Shown piece by piece: positions 7,971 to 15,987 of a stretch of 25,292 nucleotides of DNA; positions within the stretch are counted from its first letter, which is position 1; the number at the start of each line of letters is the position of its first letter. This DNA is from Fen-1077 sp050014355 (GTDB lineage: Bacteria; Chloroflexota; Dehalococcoidia; Dehalococcoidales; RBG-16-60-22), in assembly GCA_050014355.1 (NCBI GenBank), contig JBEKDL010000038.1:1-25292 (forward strand), given 5' to 3'. The notes under the pieces were generated by a model, which did not search any database, was not told the DNA's origin, and was given only the letters and a program-made list of their open reading frames with translations. Made by a program: the position numbers and the translations under genes.

Positions 7971-8846
7971 ATGACGGTAGCTGTTGAAACTCCGCCGAGA
8001 GTCACAGAATTCCGGCGAACCATAAGAGTCATGTTCGACCGGCCGGTCGTCGTCGCCGGCGCGGTAGTCGTTTTGCTGGTAGTCTTCATAGCTATCTTCG
8101 CCCCTTTCATCGCTCCTTATCCCTATAACAACCAGGACCTCCACGCTACGTTGCAACCTCCTTCCGGCGCTCATTGGCTGGGAACGGATACCCTGGGCCG
8201 GGACGACCTGACCCAGCTAATCTACGGCTCTCGAGTCTCTCTTCTCGTTGGCATTGTCGCAGTATCTCTGGCTGGCGCCGTGGGTATGACGCTCGGCCTA
8301 ATTTCCGGTTACTTCGGAGGCTGGATAGGCAACATAATTATGAGAGTAATTGATGCCTTGCTCGCGCTGCCGCCGATGATATTAATGCTTGCCATTGCCG
8401 CTATGCTCGGCGGCGGTCTCAGGACGGTCTTGATTTCCATCGGTGTGGCCATGATGCCTACCTATTGCCGTCTCATGAACGGCCAGGTTATTTCACTAAA
8501 ACAGAATGATTATATCACCGCGTCCCGCGCCGGCGGCGCCGGCAGTGCGCGCATTATGTTCTCCCACCTCCTGCCCAACTCCTTTCCCCCGCTGATGGTG
8601 TTGCTTAGCGTTAATCTTGGCACAGCGATTCTCATGGAAGCCGGGTTAAGCTACCTCGGAATAGGGATCCTTCCTCCCACACCTACCTGGGGAAATATGG
8701 TCAACGCCGGGCAGCAGTCCCTTCTTTACCACCCGCAGCTCGCTATCGCGCCTGGAGTTGCCGTGATGCTCCTCGTCCTGGCATTCAATATGGTCGGCGA
8801 TGGTCTGCGCGACGCCCTCGACCCCAGGTTAAGAGGCACGATATAA
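7971..8846 (+). CDS. Dpp/Opp-type ABC transporter permease, DppC-like (set 2)
   Basis: Permease of 291 residues, paralogous to the protein at 724-1620: VTEFRRTIRVMFDRP, HWLGTDTLGRDDLTQLIYG, SGYFGGWIGNIIMRVIDALL, the EAA loop (ASRAGGAGSARIMFSHLLPN) and the ending DALDPRLRGTI. About six membrane segments are expected. AGGATGA lies just upstream of the ATG, and the gene starts 20 nt after the frameshifted DppB-like gene. These permeases work as DppB/DppC heterodimers, so if the frameshift is real this protein would need the intact DppB-like protein of set 1 as partner. No ATPase gene is present beside it. Confidence 0.92.
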   Translation: MTVAVETPPRVTEFRRTIRVMFDRPVVVAGAVVVLLVVFIAIFAPFIAPYPYNNQDLHATLQPPSGAHWLGTDTLGRDDLTQLIYGSRVSLLVGIVAVSLAGAVGMTLGLISGYFGGWIGNIIMRVIDALLALPPMILMLAIAAMLGGGLRTVLISIGVAMMPTYCRLMNGQVISLKQNDYITASRAGGAGSARIMFSHLLPNSFPPLMVLLSVNLGTAILMEAGLSYLGIGILPPTPTWGNMVNAGQQSLLYHPQLAIAPGVAVMLLVLAFNMVGDGLRDALDPRLRGTI

Positions 8847-8871
8847 ATTATTAAACTTTTTAATCGTACGT

Positions 8872-8900
8872 TTGACAAATTTGATTCAATGTCATTTAAT
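8872..8900 (+). promoter_or_regulatory. Strong candidate promoter for binding protein 2
   Basis: TTGACA (8872-8877), 17-nt spacer, TTTAAT (8895-8900): a perfect -35 box, five of six at -10, ideal spacing. It lies in the gap between the DppC-like stop and the binding-protein leader, so the binding protein and perhaps the genes after it can be transcribed separately from the permeases. Confidence 0.6.
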
Positions 8901-8921
8901 TACTATTGCTACATGCTGGAG

Positions 8922-9011
8922 GGAGGTGATAAGAGTATCGGTAAATAGACATCTCACCAATTAAGGTACGCTTCCATGATAAAAAAAGCCAATAACACAG
9001 GAGGTCATTTA
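8922..9011 (+). promoter_or_regulatory. Leader of binding protein 2, sharing blocks with that of binding protein 1
   Basis: GGAGGTG-N6-GTATCGGTAA (8922-8944) and then GCCAATAA-N3-AGGAGGT (8988-9005), 6 nt before GTG 9012. The proximal block has exactly the spacing seen before the ATG at 4470, which fixes the start at 9012. The distance from the distal block to the start codon is 67 nt here and 52 nt in set 1. Confidence 0.55.
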
Positions 9012-10691
9012 GTGAAAGAATTGTTACGCTCGAAAAAACTGGTTTACTTCGTCTTGACCACGGTCCTGGTCCTTTCTTTGGCCTTCATTGGTTTGAGCTG
9101 TAAGTCCACGACCACAACTCAACCGGCGACGACCACTACTTCAGCACCGACTACAACGACGACCAAACCGCCTACAACAACTACCACGACCGCTCCGACC
9201 ACTACTGCAGCTCCTACAACTACTGCTACGGTCACGCCTAAGACCGGCGGCACATTAAAGATTTTCCTGCCTAATGAACCTTTCAGTCTTTGGCCGCCGA
9301 CGATGACCGGCCAGACTGACGGTAATTATGCCAATATCTGCCTGGAAACGCTTTTCCGCCTGGATGAAAAGGGCAATATCGTTGGGCAGCTGGCGACCGA
9401 CTACATCGCCGACCCCGACAGCACTACAATCACCATCCATCTGCGCAAAGGCGTAAAATTCTCGGACGGCTCCGACTTTAACTCCGCAGTAGTCAAGTGG
9501 AACATGCAGCAGTACCAGGCTGGTTCCAAAGCTGAACTGTCCACTGTCAGCACCATAGACACGCCCGATGACTATACGGTTCTTCTGCACCTGAAACAAT
9601 TCGATAACACCCTTATCCTCAACCTGACCACCGCTGCCGATGCGGGACGCATGGTCTCCAAGCAATCCTTCGATGCCAACGGCGGCAAGACCTGGGCCGA
9701 GAAGAACCCGGTGGGCACCGGCCCCTTCAAGTTCGTGAGCTGGACCAAGGACGTCAGCATCGTCTACGCCCGCAACGATAACTACTGGGGCGGCAAACCT
9801 TACCTGGACGGGGTACAATATATCCGTATTTCCGACCCGACCACGGCGCAAATGTCCTTTACCTCCGGCGGGCTGGACCTCTATGGCCCTGACCCTGTAA
9901 TCGCCAAACCTTTAATTGATTCAGGCAAGTACAACTGGTCCGTCACGCCCGAAGGTCAGATTCCGGCGCTGACCGGCTATGCCGCCGACCCGACCTCTCC
10001 TTTCGCCAAGATTGAAGTCAGGCAGGCCTTATCCTACTCGATTGACGCTAAATCGCTTAGCGATGCTTTCGGCTATGGCTACTGGCAGGTTACGAACCAG
10101 TGGGCCATCCCCGGCACCTGGGGTTATAACCCCAACGTGGTCGGGTACCCGCTCAATCCTACCAAGGCCAAGCAACTCCTGGCTTCAGCCGGTTATGCTA
10201 ACGGCTTAGCCACCACGATAAGCTTCTATAATACCAGCCAGGCGCTTATCGATGAAAACACCGCCTGCCAGAAGATGCTGAACGCCGGCGGCTTCACCAT
10301 CACCCTTAACCCGCTACAGCGCCCCGCCTTCGCCGATGCCGCCACGAACGGTAAAGGCTGGAGTGGCATCATCCGTGCGCAGGGGTATTCCTCGGTAGAC
10401 CCGCTGGTCAAATACGCCAACCTCGCCCGCGGCCTTGAGTTCAAAGGTACGTATCTGCCACAGGAATTCGTGGATACATATTTTAAGGCCATCGCCACGC
10501 CCAACCAGGCCACCAAGCAACAGCTCACGCAGCAGCTGATGTCCCTGGCCATTGATAAGTATTGCATGCAGACCCCCCTCTATATCCAGGGCTCACCCAT
10601 CGTCAAGCAAAAGAGGGTCATGGATGACGGTTTCGGCGTACAGCCGTACCACTATCTCAATCCCATGACCTGGGTAACCGACGGGAAGTAA
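9012..10691 (+). CDS. Solute-binding lipoprotein, SBP_bac_5 family (set 2)
   Basis: Substrate-binding protein of the peptide/nickel/opine ABC family, 559 residues from GTG 9012. I prefer this start to the ATG at 8976 because AGGAGGT lies 6 nt before it, the leader aligns with that of the first binding protein, and it gives a clean lipoprotein signal (KELLRSKK, hydrophobic core, lipobox GLSC with Cys30). A Thr/Pro-rich linker of about 50 residues follows, then the domain: GGTLKIFLP, LRKGVKFSDGSDFNSAVVKWN, NPVGTGPFKF and YARNDNYWGGKPYLDG. It is only a distant paralogue of the set 1 protein, so the ligand may differ. It follows the second permease pair and has its own promoter at 8872. Confidence 0.93.
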   Translation: MKELLRSKKLVYFVLTTVLVLSLAFIGLSCKSTTTTQPATTTTSAPTTTTTKPPTTTTTTAPTTTAAPTTTATVTPKTGGTLKIFLPNEPFSLWPPTMTGQTDGNYANICLETLFRLDEKGNIVGQLATDYIADPDSTTITIHLRKGVKFSDGSDFNSAVVKWNMQQYQAGSKAELSTVSTIDTPDDYTVLLHLKQFDNTLILNLTTAADAGRMVSKQSFDANGGKTWAEKNPVGTGPFKFVSWTKDVSIVYARNDNYWGGKPYLDGVQYIRISDPTTAQMSFTSGGLDLYGPDPVIAKPLIDSGKYNWSVTPEGQIPALTGYAADPTSPFAKIEVRQALSYSIDAKSLSDAFGYGYWQVTNQWAIPGTWGYNPNVVGYPLNPTKAKQLLASAGYANGLATTISFYNTSQALIDENTACQKMLNAGGFTITLNPLQRPAFADAATNGKGWSGIIRAQGYSSVDPLVKYANLARGLEFKGTYLPQEFVDTYFKAIATPNQATKQQLTQQLMSLAIDKYCMQTPLYIQGSPIVKQKRVMDDGFGVQPYHYLNPMTWVTDGK

Positions 10692-10707
10692 CTTAAGTCA
10701 ATAGTGG

Positions 10708-10748
10708 TGGACAGACACGGAATCCTAAACGGGCGCCGTGTCTGTCCA
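10708..10748. terminator. 13-bp perfect stem-loop after binding protein 2
   Basis: Arms 10708-10720 and 10736-10748 (TGGACAGACACGG and its exact complement) with a 15-nt loop, starting 16 bp after the stop. The sequence after it is only weakly T-rich (ACCTCTTTG), so it may be a terminator or an mRNA 3'-end stabiliser. It probably separates the transport genes from the enzyme genes that follow. Confidence 0.6.
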
Positions 10749-10866
10749 ACCTCTTTGATAGAATAATCTTACTTTAAACCGTCCCAATACGTTCTGTATC
10801 GGATTCTCAAGTATCTCTGGTAAAGTTTATGTTCTAACAAAAGACCAATCCGACAGGAGAGTTTGC

Positions 10867-11304
10867 ATGTCGTTAGAAGATCTGGAAAAACGCGTCAGGG
10901 CGCTGGAAGACGCCGAAGAAATTAAAACACTACATAGGGAATATCTTTTTTACATTCAAAATCTGGAAATCGATAAAGCCCTGGACTGCTTTGCCGAGAA
11001 CATCGTCACCGATATTGCGCAGTACGGCATTAAGAAGGGCAAGAAAGAAGTCGGCAAATTCTTCCGGGAAGTCATCCGGGAAAATGTGTTGCAGTCCAAG
11101 GACGGCCACTTTACCGGCCAGCCGGTTGTCTCCATCGAAGGGGATAAAGCCAAGGGCCACTGGATGTTCTACCGCTTCGTGCCCGAGCCTTCGCCGCGGC
11201 GGTTCGTCCAAGGCAGATATGACTGCGAGTACATTAAGGAAAACGGCAAATGGAAATTCAGCCTGGTGAAGCTGACCCGCCCCTGGCCGGCATTCTTTAA
11301 ATAA
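10867..11304 (+). CDS. SnoaL-like (NTF2-fold) protein, possible dehydratase or isomerase
   Basis: A 145-residue protein with the SnoaL_4 / NTF2-like cone fold: N-terminal helix LEDLEKRVRALEDAEEIKTL, then LDCFAENIVTDI, strand HFTGQPVVSIEGDKAKGHW, and the closing ENGKWKFSLVKL. The layout matches scytalone dehydratase and bile-acid 7alpha-dehydratase (BaiE). By my recalled alignment, catalytic Tyr and His positions are kept (Tyr26, His81), but the Asp one turn after the Tyr is Gln31. It could therefore be a dehydratase, an isomerase or a non-catalytic binder. It heads a plus-strand run with an M24 homologue, a flavoprotein and an OYE-type reductase. CAGGAGA precedes the ATG, next to a possible hairpin (10794-10856). 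Confidence 0.82.
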   Translation: MSLEDLEKRVRALEDAEEIKTLHREYLFYIQNLEIDKALDCFAENIVTDIAQYGIKKGKKEVGKFFREVIRENVLQSKDGHFTGQPVVSIEGDKAKGHWMFYRFVPEPSPRRFVQGRYDCEYIKENGKWKFSLVKLTRPWPAFFK

Positions 11305-11321
11305 TATTTAAGAGGCGTTTT

Positions 11322-12434
11322 ATGGGCATTTCAATTCAGGAATATCAGCGGCGCTATGCCGCTATCCGCGAGCTGATGAAGAAAGAGGGCCTTGATAGCA
11401 TTCTCGTCATCGGCATTTCTGACGATTTTAACCGCGGTAATATCCGCTATATCGCCGGCACGGGGCGGGGTGGGGTCTGCATCTTCCCGCCGGAAGGCAA
11501 TCCCGTGATGCTCGCCATGCCTAACGCCCTGGCCTCCCCCAAGCTCCCTAAAACGATGGAAGCCTTCGATTTGCTCGATATTAGAGAAACATCCAATAAC
11601 GTCGAGCAGGTATTGAAAGAGCTTGCCCGCCTGGATAAAGGCAATAAAATCGGCCTGGTGGGCATGGCCTGCATGTCCGTGCCGATGTACCTGGCACTCA
11701 AGGAGAAATTCGGCAGCCGCCTGGTTGACCTGCCGTGGCTGTTCGAGCCGCTAAGGGTCATTAAAAGCCCGGAGGAAATCGAGAAAACGCGCGCCGCCGC
11801 CGCAGTCGCGGACAAAGTGTACGCTAGGCTCCGTAAAATTATTCATCCCGGGCTAAGCGAGTACAAAATCTACGGCGAGGTCAAAAAAGTAATTTACGAA
11901 GAGGGCTGCGAGTACGGCTTTGACCTAGTGGATGGCGCCGGCTCCACGATGAACATGGCCTTCTTCCCTACCGTGGATAAGCTGGAAAAGAACGGCACGC
12001 TTTTTATGGAAATTTCCCCGTCTTACCAGGGCTATTACGCCCAGCTACCGGTAACACTACCGGTCGGCAGCTACCTCCCGCACGTTAAACAGATGGTCAT
12101 GGCCTGGGCGGAGGCCGACAAAGCGGTGCAGAAAATCCTGCGCCCGGGGACAAAGGTCTCCGACCTCTATAACACATTGATTAACACCATCAAGGCCAAA
12201 GGTTTCCAGTCTCCTTTGCGCCCCGGCCATTCTATCGGGCTGGACATCCTCGATTACTGGTCTATCACCGATACCAATGAAACCGCGCTCAAACCGGGTA
12301 TGGCGCTGGCTATCCATCCCTGTGTGATGGTCAAGCCCGGCGGTGACGGCGTCGGTATGGGCTATACTTATTTAATCACTGAAAACGGATTCGAGAGGTT
12401 CAGCAAAATCGACCTGGACCGCGAGCTCATTTGA
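11322..12434 (+). CDS. M24 (aminopeptidase P / creatinase fold) homologue lacking metal ligands
   Basis: A 370-residue pita-bread protein: creatinase-type N-terminal domain (about 1-145) and C-terminal M24 domain. In active M24 enzymes five residues (Asp, Asp, His, Glu, Glu) bind two metal ions. Here the first Asp aligns with Glu230, the second with Gln241 (GYYAQ), the His is kept (PGHSIG, His303), the Glu of the usual EP motif is His332 (AIHP), and the last Glu is Gly347. It should not bind metal as a peptidase does. Creatinase is a metal-free precedent, but it keeps the Glu that is His here. Start spacing is 17 bp after the SnoaL-like gene. A second protein with the same changes is at 15988. 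Function unknown; a non-peptidase hydrolase or lyase role is inferred. Confidence 0.85.
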   Translation: MGISIQEYQRRYAAIRELMKKEGLDSILVIGISDDFNRGNIRYIAGTGRGGVCIFPPEGNPVMLAMPNALASPKLPKTMEAFDLLDIRETSNNVEQVLKELARLDKGNKIGLVGMACMSVPMYLALKEKFGSRLVDLPWLFEPLRVIKSPEEIEKTRAAAAVADKVYARLRKIIHPGLSEYKIYGEVKKVIYEEGCEYGFDLVDGAGSTMNMAFFPTVDKLEKNGTLFMEISPSYQGYYAQLPVTLPVGSYLPHVKQMVMAWAEADKAVQKILRPGTKVSDLYNTLINTIKAKGFQSPLRPGHSIGLDILDYWSITDTNETALKPGMALAIHPCVMVKPGGDGVGMGYTYLITENGFERFSKIDLDRELI

Positions 12435-12449
12435 AAGGTCATTACCTGA

Positions 12450-13859
12450 ATGTGTCCCCGAGCGAACGTTAAACATCAAAAACTTGAAGCTGACCTCGTG
12501 GTCGTCGGCGGCGGCGGTTCCGGCCTGGCCGCCGCGCTGACCGCCGCCGAAAAAGGCATAAAAAATATCATCGTCCTGGAAAAACGAGGCAGCCTCGGCG
12601 GCAATACCGCTATGGCCAGCGGGCCCTTCGCCTGTGAAAGCCCCGTCCAGGCCCGCGAGTATATCATCGCTGATAAAGACGCTCTTTTTAAACACGCCAT
12701 GGACTGGGCGCACTGGAGCCGGGTTGACCCGCGTATCTTCCGCGCTTTCCTCAATAAATCCGGTGATACCATCCGCTGGCTGGAGCAAATGGGATTGCAG
12801 TTCACCATAAGAACCTTTTTCCCCAACCAGGTGCCCCGGGTACAACATGTGGTGAAGGGCCGCGGCGCCCAGCTGATAAAAGCCTTGGCCGCGCAGTGCC
12901 GGGAACGCGGTGTCACGCTGCTGCTGCGCCACGGCGGGAAAAAGATATTGACCTCAAAAAATAAGGGTGTAATAGGAATCGTCAGTTCCGGTGAAAATCA
13001 AGATATCATCATTGAGACCAGGTACATTATTATTGCCACCGGGGGATTCACCGGCAACAAAAAACTTCTAAAAAAATACTGCCCATTGTATTTCGATGGC
13101 TTCGGTAACCGGGGAGTGCCCTTGATGGGTGACGGCCTGCTCATGGCGCAGGAGGCCGGCGCTGCCATCGAGGACTTTGTCACTCTACTTAAAGAAGGCC
13201 CCCGCGTCGACCTGCATACCTGGCCCTTAATGTCATTGGAGCGCGACCCCGTCACGCTCTGGGTCAATTGCCGGGGTGAGCGTTTCACCGATGAGTCTAT
13301 CGGTATGCACCCCTTTGAGGCCGTCAACCCCATACTTCGGCAACCGGGGAAAGTTGTCTACTCCCTGCTGGATACCTCTATTAAAGAAAAAATGGCGGAA
13401 AAGTTACCCGGGCTGGATAAAGCACTGGAGGCTGAAGTTAACCGTGGCAGGGTGAAAAAAGCACGCTTCTGGAAGGAGATTGCCGCCTGGATTGGCGCCT
13501 CTCCTGCCGCGCTGCAAGCTACCGTGGCGGAATATAACACTTTCTGCGCTCGCGGTTACGACGCGCTTTTTGCCAAAGACGGGCGGTACTTGCTCCAGTT
13601 AATTCAACCTCCTTTTTTTGCTATCAGGTGTCACCCGCACATGCTGGACACTATGGGCGGCGTACGAGTTAACGAGCGCATGGAAGTCTTGAACACCTAT
13701 GATGAGCCCATCCGCGGTCTATACGCCGCTGGCGTGGCTACCAGCGGCTGGGAGTCAGAGAATTACTGCTCCGATTTAAGCGGCAGCGCGCTCGGCTTTG
13801 CCCTCAACTCCGGGCGTATCGCCGGGGAAAGCGTAGCGGCGTTTATATCGGGCGTTTAA
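12450..13859 (+). CDS. FAD_binding_2 flavoprotein (fumarate reductase / ketosteroid dehydrogenase-like)
   Basis: A 469-residue flavoprotein. Residues about 15-52 form the FAD site (ADLVVVGGGGSG, VLEKRGSLGGNTAMASG), a pattern shared by soluble fumarate reductases, urocanate reductase and 3-ketosteroid dehydrogenases. The capping domain follows, and the C-terminal part (YDEPIRGLYAAGVATSGWES, then LSGSALGFALNSGRIAG) closes the FAD fold. Such enzymes add or remove hydrogen across a C=C bond next to a carbonyl or carboxylate. There is no heme or flavin-transferase motif and no signal peptide, so it is cytoplasmic and needs an external electron carrier or product. It begins 15 nt after the M24 homologue and ends 17 nt before the OYE-type gene, consistent with one transcription unit. 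Confidence 0.87.
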   Translation: MCPRANVKHQKLEADLVVVGGGGSGLAAALTAAEKGIKNIIVLEKRGSLGGNTAMASGPFACESPVQAREYIIADKDALFKHAMDWAHWSRVDPRIFRAFLNKSGDTIRWLEQMGLQFTIRTFFPNQVPRVQHVVKGRGAQLIKALAAQCRERGVTLLLRHGGKKILTSKNKGVIGIVSSGENQDIIIETRYIIIATGGFTGNKKLLKKYCPLYFDGFGNRGVPLMGDGLLMAQEAGAAIEDFVTLLKEGPRVDLHTWPLMSLERDPVTLWVNCRGERFTDESIGMHPFEAVNPILRQPGKVVYSLLDTSIKEKMAEKLPGLDKALEAEVNRGRVKKARFWKEIAAWIGASPAALQATVAEYNTFCARGYDALFAKDGRYLLQLIQPPFFAIRCHPHMLDTMGGVRVNERMEVLNTYDEPIRGLYAAGVATSGWESENYCSDLSGSALGFALNSGRIAGESVAAFISGV

Positions 13860-13870
13860 CCAGCTATAAT
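13842..13870 (+). promoter_or_regulatory. Candidate promoter placed for a leaderless mRNA
   Basis: TTTATA (13842-13847), 17 nt, perfect TATAAT (13865-13870). The expected transcription start, 7 nt after the box, is exactly the ATG at 13877. The gene after it has no Shine-Dalgarno sequence in its 17-nt gap, which is what a leaderless start would look like. Confidence 0.4.
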
Positions 13871-13876
13871 ATAAAT

Positions 13877-15982
13877 ATGAGCAACAACAAATTTCAAAAG
13901 CTGCTCGAGCCCGGCCGCATCGGGTCGCTCAAGATAAAAAACCGGATGATTAAATCCGGGGCGGCGGCGCGTTACTGGGGCGCGGGCATGGACCAGGTCT
14001 CTGACAGAATCAAGTTCTACTACGAAGCCTTCGCCAGGGGCGGCATCGGCCTGGTCATTGTCGAAGGCCCTTCTCTTGAGCCCGCCGAAGCGCGTATGAA
14101 CGGAAACTGGCGCCTCGATGACGATAAGTATATCAAGGGCGTCAGCGAGCTGACGCAGATTATCCATATTTACGATTGCCCGGCTTTCGTCCAGCTCAAT
14201 CATACGGCTAACTGGCAGAAAAAAATGCCCTGGGAAAAAAGCCCGTCTTCCCCCTACCCGCCCATGGCGCCTTCGCCGGTTTATGTTAAATCCGAGATGG
14301 ACAACAACAACGAAATGCCTCGCGAGATAACCGTCGCGGAAATCCAGGAGATAACGGAGAAGATTGTCTCCACCGCGGTACGCGCTCAAAAAGCGGGATT
14401 CGACGGCATCGAGCTGAATGCCGCCTGCACTCACCTTTTCCACTCCTTCCTTTCGCCCTTCTGGAATGAGCGCCACGACGCTTACGGCTGCGATAGCCTG
14501 GAAAACCGCGCGCGCTTCCTTGTCGAGAACATCAAAGAGATTAAAAAACGCATCGGGCAGGACTTCCCCGTTTCCGTGATTATCAACGGCGCCGAGTTCG
14601 GTAACCTGATTGACGTTGATAACAGCGAATGCCTCACTCTGGCGGATAGCATCGGTATCGCACGACTGTTGCAGGCCGCTGGCGCTGACGCCATCCAGGT
14701 GAGGTCGATTTGGATTGGGAGGCATGATGCCTCGTTTCTCACCGACCATTTTTGCTATCCCGAGCCGCCTGTTCCCATCAATACTTTCCCCAAAGAGTAC
14801 GATTGGAGCCGCCGCGGCGCGGGTGCCAACCGGTTCATGGCGAAGGCTATTAAAAAAGCGGTCACCATCCCGGTTATGACCGTGGGACGGCTCGACCCCG
14901 AACTTGCTGAAGATATGCTGCGGGAGGGCGTGACCGATTTCGTCTGCTTCAACCGTAGGCTTATCGCCGACCCCGAGCTTCCCCACAAAGTAGCCCAGGG
15001 CAGGATGGATGATATCGCGCCGTGCACCTCCTGCACTACCTGTAAAGTCATGGGCGGCCACCGGCGCTGCCGCATCAACGCGACCATCGGGACCGACCAG
15101 AGCTACGTGGTCGCCCCCGCCGCTAAAAAGAAAAAGGTGGTGGTGGTGGGCGGCGGTCCCGCCGGAATGGAAGCGGCGCGCGTGGCGGCTATGCGCGGCC
15201 ATGATGTTATTCTCTATGAAAAGACACGCCAACTGGGCGGCCTCCTCCCGGTGGCGGCCATGGTTAAAGGACTGGAAATCGAGTGCCTGCCGGGCATCGT
15301 CCGCTATCTCAAGGACCAGATGCTGAAGAACGGGGTGGATATCAGGCTGGGAAAACAGGTAAACACTTCCGTCATCGAGCAGATAAAACCGGATGTAGTT
15401 ATCATCGCTACCGGTGGTATCCCGGCCATGCCCGATATTCCCGGGATAAACCATCGTAAGGTAGTCAACAGCGCCGACCTTCAGCACCAGCTCAAATTCT
15501 TCCTGAAATTCTTGAGCCCGCGCACGCTGCGGTGGTTGACGCAGTTCTGGATGCCCATCGGCAAAAGGGTGGTTATTATCGGCAGCGATATTCACGGCTG
15601 TGAGCTGGCCGAGTTCCTGACCAAGCGGGGCCGCAAAGTCACCATCGTGGATAAAGCGGAAACCCCGGGCGAAGGCATGATAAACCATTTGAGGTTCCAG
15701 CTTTTCTGGTGGTTCCGTAAAAAAGGCGTCGAGATGATTAACGGCGTTAAAGAATATGTTGCCGTCACCGATAAAGGGCTGGTTATCCGCGCCGCGGAAG
15801 GCTACAATCGTACCATCCCGGCCGATAGTATTGTACCGGCCACGCACTTTAGCCCGGATACCACAATTTTTCAAACTCTCCAGGGTAAAGTGCCGGAAAT
15901 CTATGCCGTCGGCGATTGCGCCGAGCCCAAGCTCATCGTTGATGCCATCGGTTCAGGCTTCGCTATCGCGCGCCGTATCTAG
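13877..15982 (+). CDS. OYE-type NADH:flavin oxidoreductase with Fe-S cluster and FAD/NAD domains
   Basis: A 701-residue member of the 2,4-dienoyl-CoA reductase / 2-enoate reductase / BaiCD-BaiH group. Residues about 1-365 form the FMN barrel (LKIKNRMIKSG, FLSPFWNERHDAYG, VMTVGRLD). Cys383, Cys386, Cys389 and Cys398 are candidate 4Fe-4S ligands; the third is one residue closer than usual (CxxCxxC rather than CxxCxxxC). FAD site VVVVGGGPAG lies at 421-430, a second nucleotide site VVIIGSDIHG at 565-574, and the FAD closing motif IYAVGDC at 675-681. Electrons would pass NAD(P)H-FAD-FeS-FMN to reduce an activated C=C. The usual HGAH substrate-binding segment reads NAACTH here, so the substrate pocket differs. 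It is last in its run and convergent, 5 bp from the next gene. Confidence 0.9.
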   Translation: MSNNKFQKLLEPGRIGSLKIKNRMIKSGAAARYWGAGMDQVSDRIKFYYEAFARGGIGLVIVEGPSLEPAEARMNGNWRLDDDKYIKGVSELTQIIHIYDCPAFVQLNHTANWQKKMPWEKSPSSPYPPMAPSPVYVKSEMDNNNEMPREITVAEIQEITEKIVSTAVRAQKAGFDGIELNAACTHLFHSFLSPFWNERHDAYGCDSLENRARFLVENIKEIKKRIGQDFPVSVIINGAEFGNLIDVDNSECLTLADSIGIARLLQAAGADAIQVRSIWIGRHDASFLTDHFCYPEPPVPINTFPKEYDWSRRGAGANRFMAKAIKKAVTIPVMTVGRLDPELAEDMLREGVTDFVCFNRRLIADPELPHKVAQGRMDDIAPCTSCTTCKVMGGHRRCRINATIGTDQSYVVAPAAKKKKVVVVGGGPAGMEAARVAAMRGHDVILYEKTRQLGGLLPVAAMVKGLEIECLPGIVRYLKDQMLKNGVDIRLGKQVNTSVIEQIKPDVVIIATGGIPAMPDIPGINHRKVVNSADLQHQLKFFLKFLSPRTLRWLTQFWMPIGKRVVIIGSDIHGCELAEFLTKRGRKVTIVDKAETPGEGMINHLRFQLFWWFRKKGVEMINGVKEYVAVTDKGLVIRAAEGYNRTIPADSIVPATHFSPDTTIFQTLQGKVPEIYAVGDCAEPKLIVDAIGSGFAIARRI

Positions 15983-15987
15983 CGCCC

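Noticed and set aside
8976..9011. ATG at 8976 as start of binding protein 2
   Set aside because: GTG 9012 has AGGAGGT at ideal spacing, and the leader aligns with that of binding protein 1. The extra 12 residues would only precede the signal peptide.
13856..15874. A 672-codon open frame on the minus strand
   Set aside because: It lies fully antisense to the OYE-type reductase, whose domains and motifs are clear. The antisense product is rich in His, Asp and Gly without a recognisable fold, as expected from the shadow of GC-rich codons.
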